From Vibrio aphrogenes (GTDB lineage Bacteria > Pseudomonadota > Gammaproteobacteria > Enterobacterales > Vibrionaceae): DNA of 64,000 nt. This document shows, one piece after another, positions 49,094-56,873 of this stretch. Both the position numbers and the translations under genes were made by a program. The DNA lies in NCBI RefSeq assembly GCF_002157735.2, contig NZ_AP018689.1, forward strand, positions 1,054,001-1,118,000. Reading direction: 5' to 3'. The number at the start of each line of letters is the position of its first letter. The first letter of the stretch is position 1. The notes under the pieces were generated by a model. That model was not told where the DNA came from, did no database searches, and saw only the letters and a list, made by a program, of their open reading frames with translations.

Positions 49094-49586
49094 TATTTTA
49101 GCAAAGGGAAATATCAGCTAACTCCTCAAGTGATTGCAAGTAGACTGGTTAAATAACTAGCCACTCTATAATTAACTTCTTTTATAAGTGAAAAGTGAAA
49201 CGCAGTTATCAAGCCTTTTAACGAGTAGGGATGATTAAATAATTAGTACGATTGGTATGAGTATGAAAATAAATGATTTATTGATTTTTTCATCCAAACG
49301 GTGCTTTTTTAATGAAATAAAAACGATTTCACCTTTTATTACTGTGATTAATCACTCGTTTTAGCCTTATTTTGATTCAGATAAACCGAGTATAAGTAAG
49401 CGTTTATCACTACTTAGCCTTATTTTTTGTTATTAAATTGACCAATCTAACGGTTTTTGTTTATAAAGCAGCCAAACGAATTAAAAATTAAAAAATAGTG
49501 TTGACGTGTCTCGAGGAATCCGTAAAATGCCACCCCGTACTCAAGAGGAACGCAACTAAGTTTGCTGCTTTTCCTCTACAAGGTAA
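49094..49586. promoter_or_regulatory. Upstream region and promoter of the tRNA operon
   Basis: Most of these 493 nt are AT-rich and without a gene. At the right end a strong stable-RNA promoter is visible: TTGACG (49501-49506), a 16-nt spacer, TAAAAT (49523-49528) and a GC-rich GCCACCCCG discriminator that fits stringent control. An A-rich tract just upstream may act as an UP element. The first tRNA begins 58 nt after the -10. Confidence 0.8.
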
Positions 49587-49660
49587 GGCGCCTTGGCAGA
49601 GTGGTTATGCAGCGGATTGCAAATCCGTGGACCTCGGTTCGACTCCGGGAGGCGCCTCCA
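49587..49660 (+). tRNA. tRNA-Cys(GCA)
   Basis: This 74-nt gene has acceptor strands GGCGCCT and AGGCGCC, an encoded CCA and anticodon GCA in GATTGCAAATC. It is the first gene of the four-tRNA operon, homologous to the E. coli glyW-cysT-leuZ locus after pgsA. Confidence 0.97.
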
Positions 49661-49684
49661 TTATCTTGTTTTATTTGAGTCAAT

Positions 49685-49760
49685 GCGACACTAGCTCAGC
49701 TGGTAGAGCGCAACCTTGCCAAGGTTGAGGTCACGAGTTCGAACCTCGTGTGTCGCTCCA
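49685..49760 (+). tRNA. tRNA-Gly(GCC), first copy
   Basis: This 76-nt gene has acceptor strands GCGACAC and GTGTCGC, an encoded CCA, anticodon GCC in CCTTGCCAAGG and T-arm ACGAGTTCGAACCTCGT. It is identical to the second copy at 49960. Confidence 0.97.
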
Positions 49761-49843
49761 AATTTTGCGATATGGATTTTAATAATCGATATCAGATGGT
49801 GTTCTAACTTTTCGGTTAGGTGCATCGCAATAAAGAATTGCGT

Positions 49844-49930
49844 GCCCTGGTGGTGGAATTGGTAGACACAAGGGATTTAAAATCCCTCGGCGTTCGCGCT
49901 GTGCCGGTTCAAGTCCGGCCCGGGGCACCA
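49844..49930 (+). tRNA. tRNA-Leu(TAA)
   Basis: This 87-nt class II tRNA has acceptor strands GCCCTGG and CCGGGGC, an encoded CCA, anticodon TAA in GATTTAAAATC and a long variable arm. Confidence 0.97.
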
Positions 49931-49959
49931 TCTATTAAAGTCTACGCTCAGTAGCAAAT

Positions 49960-50035
49960 GCGACACTAGCTCAGCTGGTAGAGCGCAACCTTGCCAAGGT
50001 TGAGGTCACGAGTTCGAACCTCGTGTGTCGCTCCA
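49960..50035 (+). tRNA. tRNA-Gly(GCC), second copy
   Basis: It is identical over 76 nt to the copy at 49685. It is followed directly by a terminator hairpin and by the 143-bp repeats whose tRNA-like part is derived from this gene. Confidence 0.97.
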
Positions 50036-50040
50036 AATAG

Positions 50041-50469
50041 AAAAGCCCCGATCAGAAATGGTCGGGGCTTTTTGGATCTTAGGCTCTTGATGTTTTATGA
50101 AACCAAATAGAGCGCAACCTTGCCAAGGCTGAGGTCACGCCTAGTTCACAAGAGCAGGGAACCTCGTGTGTCGCTCCAAATAAAGAAGCCCTGATCAGAA
50201 ATGGTCGGGGCTTTTTGGATCTTAGGCTCTTGATGTTTTATGAAACCAAATAGAGCGCAATCTTGCCAAGGCTGAGGTCACGCCTAGTTCACAAGAGCAG
50301 GGAACCTCGTGTGTCGCTCCAAATAAAGAAGCTCTGATCAGAAATGGTCGGGGCTTTTTGGATCTTAGGCTCTTGATGTTTTATGAAACCAAATAGAGCG
50401 CAACCTTGCCAAGGCTGAGGTCACGCCTAGTTCACAAGAGCAGGGAACCTCGTGTGTTGCTCCAAATAG
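50041..50469 (+). repeat. Three 143-bp tandem units, each a terminator plus a broken tRNA-Gly
   Basis: The units start at 50041, 50184 and 50327 with an exact 143-bp period, and the terminator part recurs once more at 50470. Each holds a terminator-like hairpin, a spacer with GGCTCTTGATG, then a tRNA-Gly(GCC) remnant (50108-50178, 50251-50321, 50394-50464). The remnant keeps the D-stem 3' strand, the anticodon arm and the 3' acceptor with CCA. It lacks the first 20 nt, and a 20-nt insert (CCTAGTTCACAAGAGCAGGG) breaks the T-arm. GCTCTTG in the spacer can pair with CAAGAGC in the insert. The copies differ at only a few bases. Confidence 0.93.
50042..50073 (+). terminator. First terminator of the tRNA operon
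   Basis: AAAGCCCCGA and TCGGGGCTTT pair perfectly around TCAGAAATGG and are followed by TT. It is also the opening part of repeat unit 1. In later units the left arm has mutated (GCCCTGA, GCTCTGA). Confidence 0.88.
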
Positions 50470-50505
50470 AAAAGCCCTGATCAGAAATGATTGGGGCTTT
50501 TTGTT
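50470..50505 (+). terminator. Last terminator of the tRNA operon region
   Basis: AAAAGCCCTGA and TTGGGGCTTTTT pair, with wobble and mismatch, around a loop like those of the upstream copies, followed by T residues. It is the end of the 143-bp array. Confidence 0.75.
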
Positions 50506-50596
50506 ATGTAGATCTCTACATTTTCTTTATCTTCCATCGCCATATCTAATTGAGTCATATATCATTATAAACAAATGACTTACCTATGGTTTTTCT

Positions 50597-51205
50597 ATGC
50601 CTCAAACCCTCGATGTTTATAACCAAAAAGCTAAGCAATTTGTTGACCAATATGATTCCGTTACTTTTGAATCGGTTCATCAGTCGTGGCAGCAATATTG
50701 GCCTCAGTCAGGTGATAAGGTCTTGGATATAGGCGCTGGATCTGGACGTGATTCACGTTGGTTTTTTCATCAAGGTTGCTCTGTTGTGGCTGTCGAACCT
50801 TGTGAAAATTTGCGCCAATTAGGACAGAAAAACTCGCCAAGCTCTATTCAATGGATTGGGGATTATCTACCAGATTTAACAAGTGTTGAGGCGTTATCTC
50901 AATCATTTGATCTGATCTTATTATCTGCGGTTTGGATGCATATACCACTTGAATCACGGCCAGCTTCATTAAAGGCTTTAACTGAACGATTACATGTTCA
51001 AGGTAAGATCGTCATTACATTGCGTCATGGTGACTTTGATGATGGTCGAGAGGGGTATGATGTCTCGATTAAAGAAATTGAACGCTTAGCCAATCAAGTC
51101 GATTTGATGATATGTCTACAATCTGGCTCTGATGATGCGTTACAGCGTAACTCAGTGGTTTGGGAAACAGTTGTCTTAAAACAACGGATAGAAAAATTAG
51201 AGTGA
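50597..51205 (+). CDS. Class I SAM-dependent methyltransferase, unknown substrate
   Basis: A 202-residue methyltransferase. Motif I is KVLDIGAGSGRDSRWF near 41-56, the acidic strand end VVAVEPCENL near 63-72, and a DLILLSAVWMHI stretch near 104-115 follows. No N/D-PP-Y/F DNA or RNA amino-methyltransferase motif is present, so a DNA modification role is not indicated. The gene overlaps or abuts the HNH nuclease gene downstream (start within 3 nt of its stop). It sits just after the pseudo-tRNA array, a site where accessory genes may collect. Confidence 0.8.
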   Translation: MPQTLDVYNQKAKQFVDQYDSVTFESVHQSWQQYWPQSGDKVLDIGAGSGRDSRWFFHQGCSVVAVEPCENLRQLGQKNSPSSIQWIGDYLPDLTSVEALSQSFDLILLSAVWMHIPLESRPASLKALTERLHVQGKIVITLRHGDFDDGREGYDVSIKEIERLANQVDLMICLQSGSDDALQRNSVVWETVVLKQRIEKLE

Positions 51206-51207
51206 AT

Positions 51208-52302
51208 ATGACGTTAATTCTCCATCAACAGCAGCATCTAGATTTTATTGCTTATATTCAACGCTTACTTGTAGAAGGGGACTTTTCTGCAACGTATAAG
51301 TTTGCGTTATTGCATGCGCTAGCGGATGTGTGTGTTGAACAACCGTTGATATATGAAAATAGCGAATTAAATGTTCCACTCGATTTGCTTGCTGAAAAAC
51401 TTATCGTGTTGTATTGGCACCATGCTGTACCATTTTCATCCGAGCACACTGGTGAAATGGCGCTGCTTAAACAAAATAGTGGTGGGCAATCTAAAGTTAT
51501 TTCGGTGCTTTATGAATGCCAACAAAATAACATCCGTAGCTTACGGGCATTAAAACAAAGTGCGTATTGGTCGAGTGTATTTAAAGCCGCTATGAAAACC
51601 TTAAAAGATGGCCCACTTTGGCGTTTACAAATTCTTGCTAAACAAGAAGAGTGTTTTCTTTACCCTCATATTAAAGGTCAATCATACATTACGCTAAAAC
51701 CGGGCATTGCTTCCTGTTTTCGACGTTTTTACGATTTGGTTATCTATTTAGCTAAAAATTCGTGGCTACAAAAAATTCAGAGTATTAAGCATAATCAAAG
51801 CTTAATTGGCCCACAAAGTCAGTTGCATGACTTTCTATTTGGCTTAGATCGCAATGCTCTAAGCAAAGCCAAGCCAGTGCTAGAAGAATTACAGCAAGGC
51901 CTGTGTTTCTACTGCCAAAAGCCGTTAAATCGCAACACAGAGGTAGATCACTTTATTCCTTTTGCTCGTTATGCCAATGATTTAGGTCATAATTTTGTCG
52001 CAGCCCATCGGGCTTGTAATAACAATAAACGTGATTTTTTAGCTGCTCAAAAACATAGAGAACACTGGGAAGATCAAAACCTAGTACAATTTAAAGCAAC
52101 GATTGAATCTGAGTTGAGTGCTTATTTTCATTGCGATGCCGATAAGTCTCGTGCGGTAAGTCATTGGGCCTATCAAGTCGCCCAAAATAATGGTGCAAAG
52201 CTTTGGTTGGCAAAAGATAGCTTTGAATTAGCCACAAGTCAGCCATTACAATATGGCCAATCATTCGATTTGGTGGCTGAAAAACCAGCTCAATATAAAT
52301 AG
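51208..52302 (+). CDS. HNH endonuclease with a long N-terminal domain
   Basis: A 364-residue protein. The C-terminal HNH domain has a zinc knuckle CFYC (C233, C236), the EVDHFIPFARY motif (D247-H248), N262 and the second knuckle HRACNNNK (H267, C270, N271). The N-terminal 210 residues contain a helical TYKFALLHALAD segment seen in several HNH proteins of unknown role. The start is ATG 51208; GTG 51202 would add two residues. It is translated in step with the preceding methyltransferase. Target and biological role are unknown; a defence function is possible but unproven. Confidence 0.82.
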   Translation: MTLILHQQQHLDFIAYIQRLLVEGDFSATYKFALLHALADVCVEQPLIYENSELNVPLDLLAEKLIVLYWHHAVPFSSEHTGEMALLKQNSGGQSKVISVLYECQQNNIRSLRALKQSAYWSSVFKAAMKTLKDGPLWRLQILAKQEECFLYPHIKGQSYITLKPGIASCFRRFYDLVIYLAKNSWLQKIQSIKHNQSLIGPQSQLHDFLFGLDRNALSKAKPVLEELQQGLCFYCQKPLNRNTEVDHFIPFARYANDLGHNFVAAHRACNNNKRDFLAAQKHREHWEDQNLVQFKATIESELSAYFHCDADKSRAVSHWAYQVAQNNGAKLWLAKDSFELATSQPLQYGQSFDLVAEKPAQYK

Positions 52303-52464
52303 CTGAAAATGTGTTAAATACAAAGCCCGAGTCACAAGCATTGAACCATCTATGCCGATAAAAACGGCATTTGTCCCCAGCAAACAGATTAATTGCCCTC
52401 AATCATACTCATCAACGGCAGTTACGGGTATCATTCACACTTTACCGTGAAATAGAGAATTTGT

Positions 52465-54798
52465 GTGATGACTCCAAAGATTGAATTATTAGCACCCGGT
52501 GGTGATATTGACGCGATTAAAGCGGCGATTATTGCAGGTGCTGACGCCGTTTATTGTGGCTTAGATACGTTTAATGCTCGTAACCGTGCGACCAATATTT
52601 CCTTCGATCAATTAGTGGGTGTCATCAGGCTTGCTCATCAATACGATTGCCGCATCTTTTTAACCCTTAATATTGTGATTCTAGAGAACGAATTTAAGAG
52701 TGTGGTTAAGCTATTAAATCGCTTGGTGAATACCACGCTCGATGGCGTCATCGTTCAAGATCTGGGTTTATTGTATGTCTTACGCAAATATTTCCCGACG
52801 TTGGATGTGCACGCCTCAACACAAATGACCACGCACAATGTAGGGCAAATTCCCTTCTTGAAAAAGCTGGGAGTCAGCCGCGTTAATCTCTCTCGTGAGA
52901 TGAATTTACGTGAAATTACTGCCTTTGCAGCCGCGAGCCGTGAGCACGATATGCTGTTAGAAGTGTTTGTGCATGGCTCATTATGCATTGCCTTTTCAGG
53001 CTTATGTTATTCAACGTCTGCAACTGCGGGTAACTCGGGCAATCGTGGCCGTTGTAGCCAAGCATGCCGTGAAGAATATGAAACCACAGAATCGGGCAAT
53101 AGCTTTCCATTAAATGTGAAAGATAATTCGGCCTTTTTTGACTTGCCAGCGTTAATTAAAGCGGGCGTTTATTCATTTAAAGTTGAAGGGCGTATCAAAG
53201 GCGCAAGCTATGTTCATACGGTTATTGACAGTTTTCGAAAGCAAATTGATGGCTATATTGAAACCGGTGAATTAACGCAAGATGGCGAGCGTTTATACAA
53301 GGTATTCAACCGTGATTTTACCAATGCATTTTTACGTGGTGATCTGAACCAATCGATGTTTATTGATAATCCACGTGATCATTCTAAAAATCACGCTATC
53401 GATAAATTGAAAGCTGAAAAAGGTGAGGCAATTTCGGTGGTAGAAATCTTTGATACCAAGAAAGAGCTGCACGCAGAGAAACAGCAAATCAATGCTACCG
53501 TAGATGAGAAAATTGCCCATCTATCCATTGATAAAATGAAACTGAAATTAGCCTTTGCGAGTCAACAAGGCGAACCATTAATGTTGACCGTGACAACGGA
53601 AACGCCTCACAGTACGTTAAGCCCTGAGTTGATAGCCGATGCACCTGCTAGCCGTGAGCAAGGCGGCGTGACCACAACCCAGATATTACGTTCAACCAGT
53701 GTGATGATGGCAAGTGAAAAACTCAGTGTTGATAAAGCGTTAATCGAAAAGCGTTTTAAAAATATCAATAATGCCGGTTATGAATTGATTGAGTTTAATG
53801 TTGATCACGTGGCCGATGGATTAAGTCTGCCGTATCGTGAAATCACAGCATTAAAAAATGAATTATTGACCTATTTAAATGCGGGAACGGCAATGATTCC
53901 TGAGGTTACTTTGCCGAAAGTGGAACGACATCCGAAGCCGGAAGGACAACCTGCTGAGTTATCGATTTTGATTTGTGATAAAGCGGATGCGTCATTAGCT
54001 GAGCTTACCGATGCGGATATTTATTTTAAATTACCGGATGCCTATAAACGTGGTTGCACTCAATTTGTCGAGTTTTTCCAACAAAATCCACGTTTGATCC
54101 CATGGTTCCCACCCGTGTTGATCGGCAAAGATTTTGATGTCGCACTCAATATTTTAGAAGAAGTGAGACCAAAACAGATTGTCACCAATAATACCGGTAT
54201 TGCTTACCATGCTGATCGCTTAGGTATTGAATGGATAGCCGGGCCGATGCTCAATACCACGAACTCTTATGCCTTGCTATCATTGCAGCAAAACTTCAAT
54301 TGTAGCGGGGCATTTATATCGAATGAGATCAATCGACAACAAATACGTCAGATCGCAAGGCCGAATAACTTTAAAATGATGTACAGCATTTATCATCCAA
54401 TTTTATTGATGGCGAGTCGTCAGTGTTTCTTCCAGCAAAGTGTTGGTTGCCATAAACCCCGTATTGATAATGGCTGCATGTTAACTTGTGATAAAAAGAC
54501 CAGTATTAAAAACTTAAAAGGCGATTCCTTCTCGATTGATAAACAAAAAGGTGGTTACCCAAGCATTTATAATCAAGATCAATTCTTGAACACCGACATT
54601 ATTCGCGATTTAGGGGATTTGTTTGATGGCTTTATGATTGATTTAACTGAAATTGGTGCTGGTGGTAAAACAATGCCAGATAAAGTGACCTTGATTCAAC
54701 AATTTGAAGCCTTGTTAAAGGGTGATGAATTGGCAAGTGATACCTTATTAAACCTGGTTCCAGCTTCGACGGATCAACAATATCACCGAGGGTTATAA
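52465..54798 (+). CDS. Peptidase U32 family protein (RlhA/TrhP-like)
   Basis: A 777-residue member of the U32 group, whose characterised bacterial members hydroxylate RNA (RlhA on 23S rRNA C2501, TrhP on tRNA U34) using prephenate-dependent iron-sulfur chemistry. The N-terminal barrel starts IELLAPGGDIDAIKAAIIAG. The cysteine cluster appears as LCIAFSGLC, then GNRGRCSQACREEY near 190-204, followed by KVEGRIKGASYV. Two further cysteines lie in SVGCHKPRIDNGCMLTC near the C-terminus. It is longer than E. coli RlhA, so assignment to either activity is uncertain. Confidence 0.8.
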   Translation: MMTPKIELLAPGGDIDAIKAAIIAGADAVYCGLDTFNARNRATNISFDQLVGVIRLAHQYDCRIFLTLNIVILENEFKSVVKLLNRLVNTTLDGVIVQDLGLLYVLRKYFPTLDVHASTQMTTHNVGQIPFLKKLGVSRVNLSREMNLREITAFAAASREHDMLLEVFVHGSLCIAFSGLCYSTSATAGNSGNRGRCSQACREEYETTESGNSFPLNVKDNSAFFDLPALIKAGVYSFKVEGRIKGASYVHTVIDSFRKQIDGYIETGELTQDGERLYKVFNRDFTNAFLRGDLNQSMFIDNPRDHSKNHAIDKLKAEKGEAISVVEIFDTKKELHAEKQQINATVDEKIAHLSIDKMKLKLAFASQQGEPLMLTVTTETPHSTLSPELIADAPASREQGGVTTTQILRSTSVMMASEKLSVDKALIEKRFKNINNAGYELIEFNVDHVADGLSLPYREITALKNELLTYLNAGTAMIPEVTLPKVERHPKPEGQPAELSILICDKADASLAELTDADIYFKLPDAYKRGCTQFVEFFQQNPRLIPWFPPVLIGKDFDVALNILEEVRPKQIVTNNTGIAYHADRLGIEWIAGPMLNTTNSYALLSLQQNFNCSGAFISNEINRQQIRQIARPNNFKMMYSIYHPILLMASRQCFFQQSVGCHKPRIDNGCMLTCDKKTSIKNLKGDSFSIDKQKGGYPSIYNQDQFLNTDIIRDLGDLFDGFMIDLTEIGAGGKTMPDKVTLIQQFEALLKGDELASDTLLNLVPASTDQQYHRGL

Positions 54799-54853
54799 TC
54801 CTTAAAATGACCAATCAACATTGATCAATTGAGTAAGCGATTAGGAATTCTAA

Positions 54854-54876
54854 TTATCCGCAACTGAGGTTAGTTA
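54854..54876 (+). repeat. Dispersed 23-bp repeat, copy near the U32 gene
   Basis: TTATCCGCAA followed by CTGAGGTTAGTTA. It matches the right end of the 28.2-kb element at 22 of 23 positions and is in the same orientation as the copy at 55020. Confidence 0.85.
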
Positions 54877-54933
54877 CCGCAACCGATAGATAATGAGCTT
54901 GATTGGCATAGCCTTAACCTAAAATATTCATCT

Positions 54934-54978
54934 AAAAAGCCCTGATATCGTCATTGCTCGATATCAGGGCTTTTTTGG
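54934..54978. terminator. Bidirectional terminator, U32 gene / bcsG
   Basis: AAAAAGCCCTGATATCG and CGATATCAGGGCTTTTT form a perfect 17-bp stem around TCATTGCT. It lies between two convergent genes and can end both transcripts. Confidence 0.9.
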
Positions 54979-55019
54979 GTGGTGTTTACAGTGGGATGGC
55001 GTTTATACCAATCGCACCC

Positions 55020-55042
55020 TTATCCGCAGTTGAGGTTAGTTA
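55020..55042 (+). repeat. Dispersed 23-bp repeat overlapping the bcsG stop
   Basis: TTATCCGCAG followed by TTGAGGTTAGTTA. The final TTA (55040-55042) is the reverse complement of the bcsG stop codon, so the repeat forms the end of that gene. Confidence 0.85.
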
Positions 55043-56671
55043 TTGAGGATATTCCTGCCAAGTTTGTCCGTCTAAAGAAACGTATGGCTTATTGTTGTAT
55101 TCCATCACAGTACTTCCCGAGTTTTGCGCGACCATTTTCGTTTGTGGTAAATCGTTACTCAATGCTTTTGGATCAAAACTCCCTTTTGCATAAATATTTT
55201 GCTCGAGTAAGCGACTGATGAGAGTGGAGACAGCTAAATAGCTTGATGGCGCTGTCACATGGTAAGTATCACCATCACGTTTCATGTTAGGGCCAAATAC
55301 TTTCATCGCAACCGGAGTGTGCACTATGGTGGCGGCGGGGATTTCACGCATACCAGAAATTTGCATTCTATCGCCGCGCATTCCGGCACCATGCTCAGGA
55401 ACCAACATCACCACGATATTACGATTAGACTGCTTCAAGGTGTCAAAGAAAGCGTATAAATCATCTAATAAATTCTTTAAGCGATGTTTGTAGCTCACCA
55501 TGCCAGTTTGGCCGCTCTCTTTGATAATGCGATTTCCATCATGTAAAGAAATCGTATTATAAAGCGCCGCTACTTTTGATTGAGGGTCTTTCTCTCGCTG
55601 AGTGAGCCAGCGATTTAACACATCTTCATCACGATAGATATTTGAACCATCAAAGGCGGCTTGGTAAGGCTCTAAGCCTGCTTTACTCATCATCGGGGCT
55701 TCAAGGTGGCCTTCTTCTTTAAGCAGGCCAGTAAAGTTATCAAATGACCCATTATGATTGAGCATGAGGTTTTCGCCGTAGCCTAATTTAGCGAGATTAT
55801 CGAATAAATAACATTGCTGCTTAGGCGCATCTGAAAACAGTTCTTCATGTTGTTCTTGACCGCAACTGGCTCGCAGTAAGCGTACCAAGGCTGGGCCACT
55901 GTATGAAGTCGCGGCGCTGAAGTTATCAAACATGATATCGAATTCTTTAAATAGCGGATGATCTTCTAAGCCAGCAATTTTGATGTCATCCCAAGCCACA
56001 GAACAAATGCTTAAAAATAATAGGTCAAATGGTGCCGCTTGGGCGCTATTATCCGTAAAGGTAGAAACGCGAGTGGCTTCATTGTCAAAGAATGTTTGTT
56101 TCGCTTGGTTTAATACCGCGTCATTGACTGGGCCGCTTTCATCAACTTGACGGTTAGTAGCGGTGTTAGTTGGCGTAGAATCAGGCTTAGCTGAAACTAC
56201 CTCAGTCATCGGAGCGGTCGCTTTTGGGCTAGGTAAACTGAAATAGAGCATTGCAGCGATGACAAATACCGAGATACGAAAAATACGGTTGAGAAAATAA
56301 TAGGCAAAAATCAACACGACAATGGCCAGCAGATCTTGTAATGAAACAAAGCGTGATGCTAACTCCAATAAATAACTGAGTTGAAAATCCAGTAAAGACC
56401 CGATTTGACTCCACAAACGCTCAAGTGGCGGAAGGAAGGAGTCATAATGTCCTAAATAAAAAGCAATAGGGAAGGCGATAACATGGCGTAAGCTATTCAG
56501 GAGTTTGTGACGAATAGGAAGCAAGAGGTAGATCACGAAGGCAAAGTTTTCAATCGGATGAAAACCAATGGTTCCTTGTGCGAATAAAACTAATTTTATG
56601 ATGAAATACAGGTTCCACCAACCCAGCCCAAGCATCATTGATTGTTGCATGATTTGATTATTTTTCTTCAT
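55040..56671 (-). CDS. bcsG: Cellulose phosphoethanolamine transferase BcsG
   Basis: BcsG is an inner-membrane, zinc-dependent transferase that adds phosphoethanolamine to cellulose. The 543-residue protein has about five N-terminal membrane helices (to about 145) and a periplasmic alkaline-phosphatase-like domain. The nucleophile region is FLSICSVAWDDI near 221-232. Metal-site residues are likely in NTISLHDGNRI and VMLVPEHGAGMRGDRMQISG. Presence of bcsG implies that the polymer is modified. It follows bcsF by 4 nt on the minus strand. Confidence 0.93.
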   Translation of the reverse strand: MKKNNQIMQQSMMLGLGWWNLYFIIKLVLFAQGTIGFHPIENFAFVIYLLLPIRHKLLNSLRHVIAFPIAFYLGHYDSFLPPLERLWSQIGSLLDFQLSYLLELASRFVSLQDLLAIVVLIFAYYFLNRIFRISVFVIAAMLYFSLPSPKATAPMTEVVSAKPDSTPTNTATNRQVDESGPVNDAVLNQAKQTFFDNEATRVSTFTDNSAQAAPFDLLFLSICSVAWDDIKIAGLEDHPLFKEFDIMFDNFSAATSYSGPALVRLLRASCGQEQHEELFSDAPKQQCYLFDNLAKLGYGENLMLNHNGSFDNFTGLLKEEGHLEAPMMSKAGLEPYQAAFDGSNIYRDEDVLNRWLTQREKDPQSKVAALYNTISLHDGNRIIKESGQTGMVSYKHRLKNLLDDLYAFFDTLKQSNRNIVVMLVPEHGAGMRGDRMQISGMREIPAATIVHTPVAMKVFGPNMKRDGDTYHVTAPSSYLAVSTLISRLLEQNIYAKGSFDPKALSNDLPQTKMVAQNSGSTVMEYNNKPYVSLDGQTWQEYPQ

Positions 56672-56675
56672 ATTT

Positions 56676-56873
56676 CTAATTCTGTTTGTCTGTCGAGTCT
56701 TGGGGTAATGTTTCTAAGTCATCAAAAACAATACGTTGAAAGTATTTTGGTTTACGGATGTAGCGTTTATAGAGCCGGAAGATAAAGCGAACCATATCCC
56801 TCAAGAAAAATCCGCATAATAGGCCAATGATCGCACTGACGCTGGCCGTCCAAAGAAAGTCATCAATATTCAT
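56676..56873 (-). CDS. bcsF: Cellulose biosynthesis protein BcsF
   Basis: A 65-residue protein with one membrane helix (about 8-28) and a basic cytoplasmic tail, found between bcsE and bcsG as in the type II cellulose loci. BcsF recruits BcsE to the membrane in E. coli. Its start overlaps the bcsE stop by four bases, so translation is coupled. Confidence 0.88.
   Translation of the reverse strand: MNIDDFLWTASVSAIIGLLCGFFLRDMVRFIFRLYKRYIRKPKYFQRIVFDDLETLPQDSTDKQN

Noticed and set aside
50108..50464. Three additional functional tRNA-Gly genes
   Set aside because: Each lacks the 5' acceptor and most of the D-arm and has a 20-nt insert in the T-arm, so none can fold as a tRNA.
50041..50469. CRISPR-like appearance of the 143-bp repeats
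   Set aside because: The whole unit is repeated with no variable spacers, the period is far too long, and no cas gene is nearby.
50597..52302. Type II restriction-modification system
   Set aside because: The methyltransferase lacks DNA amino- or cytosine-methylase motifs and looks like a small-molecule or unassigned class I enzyme.
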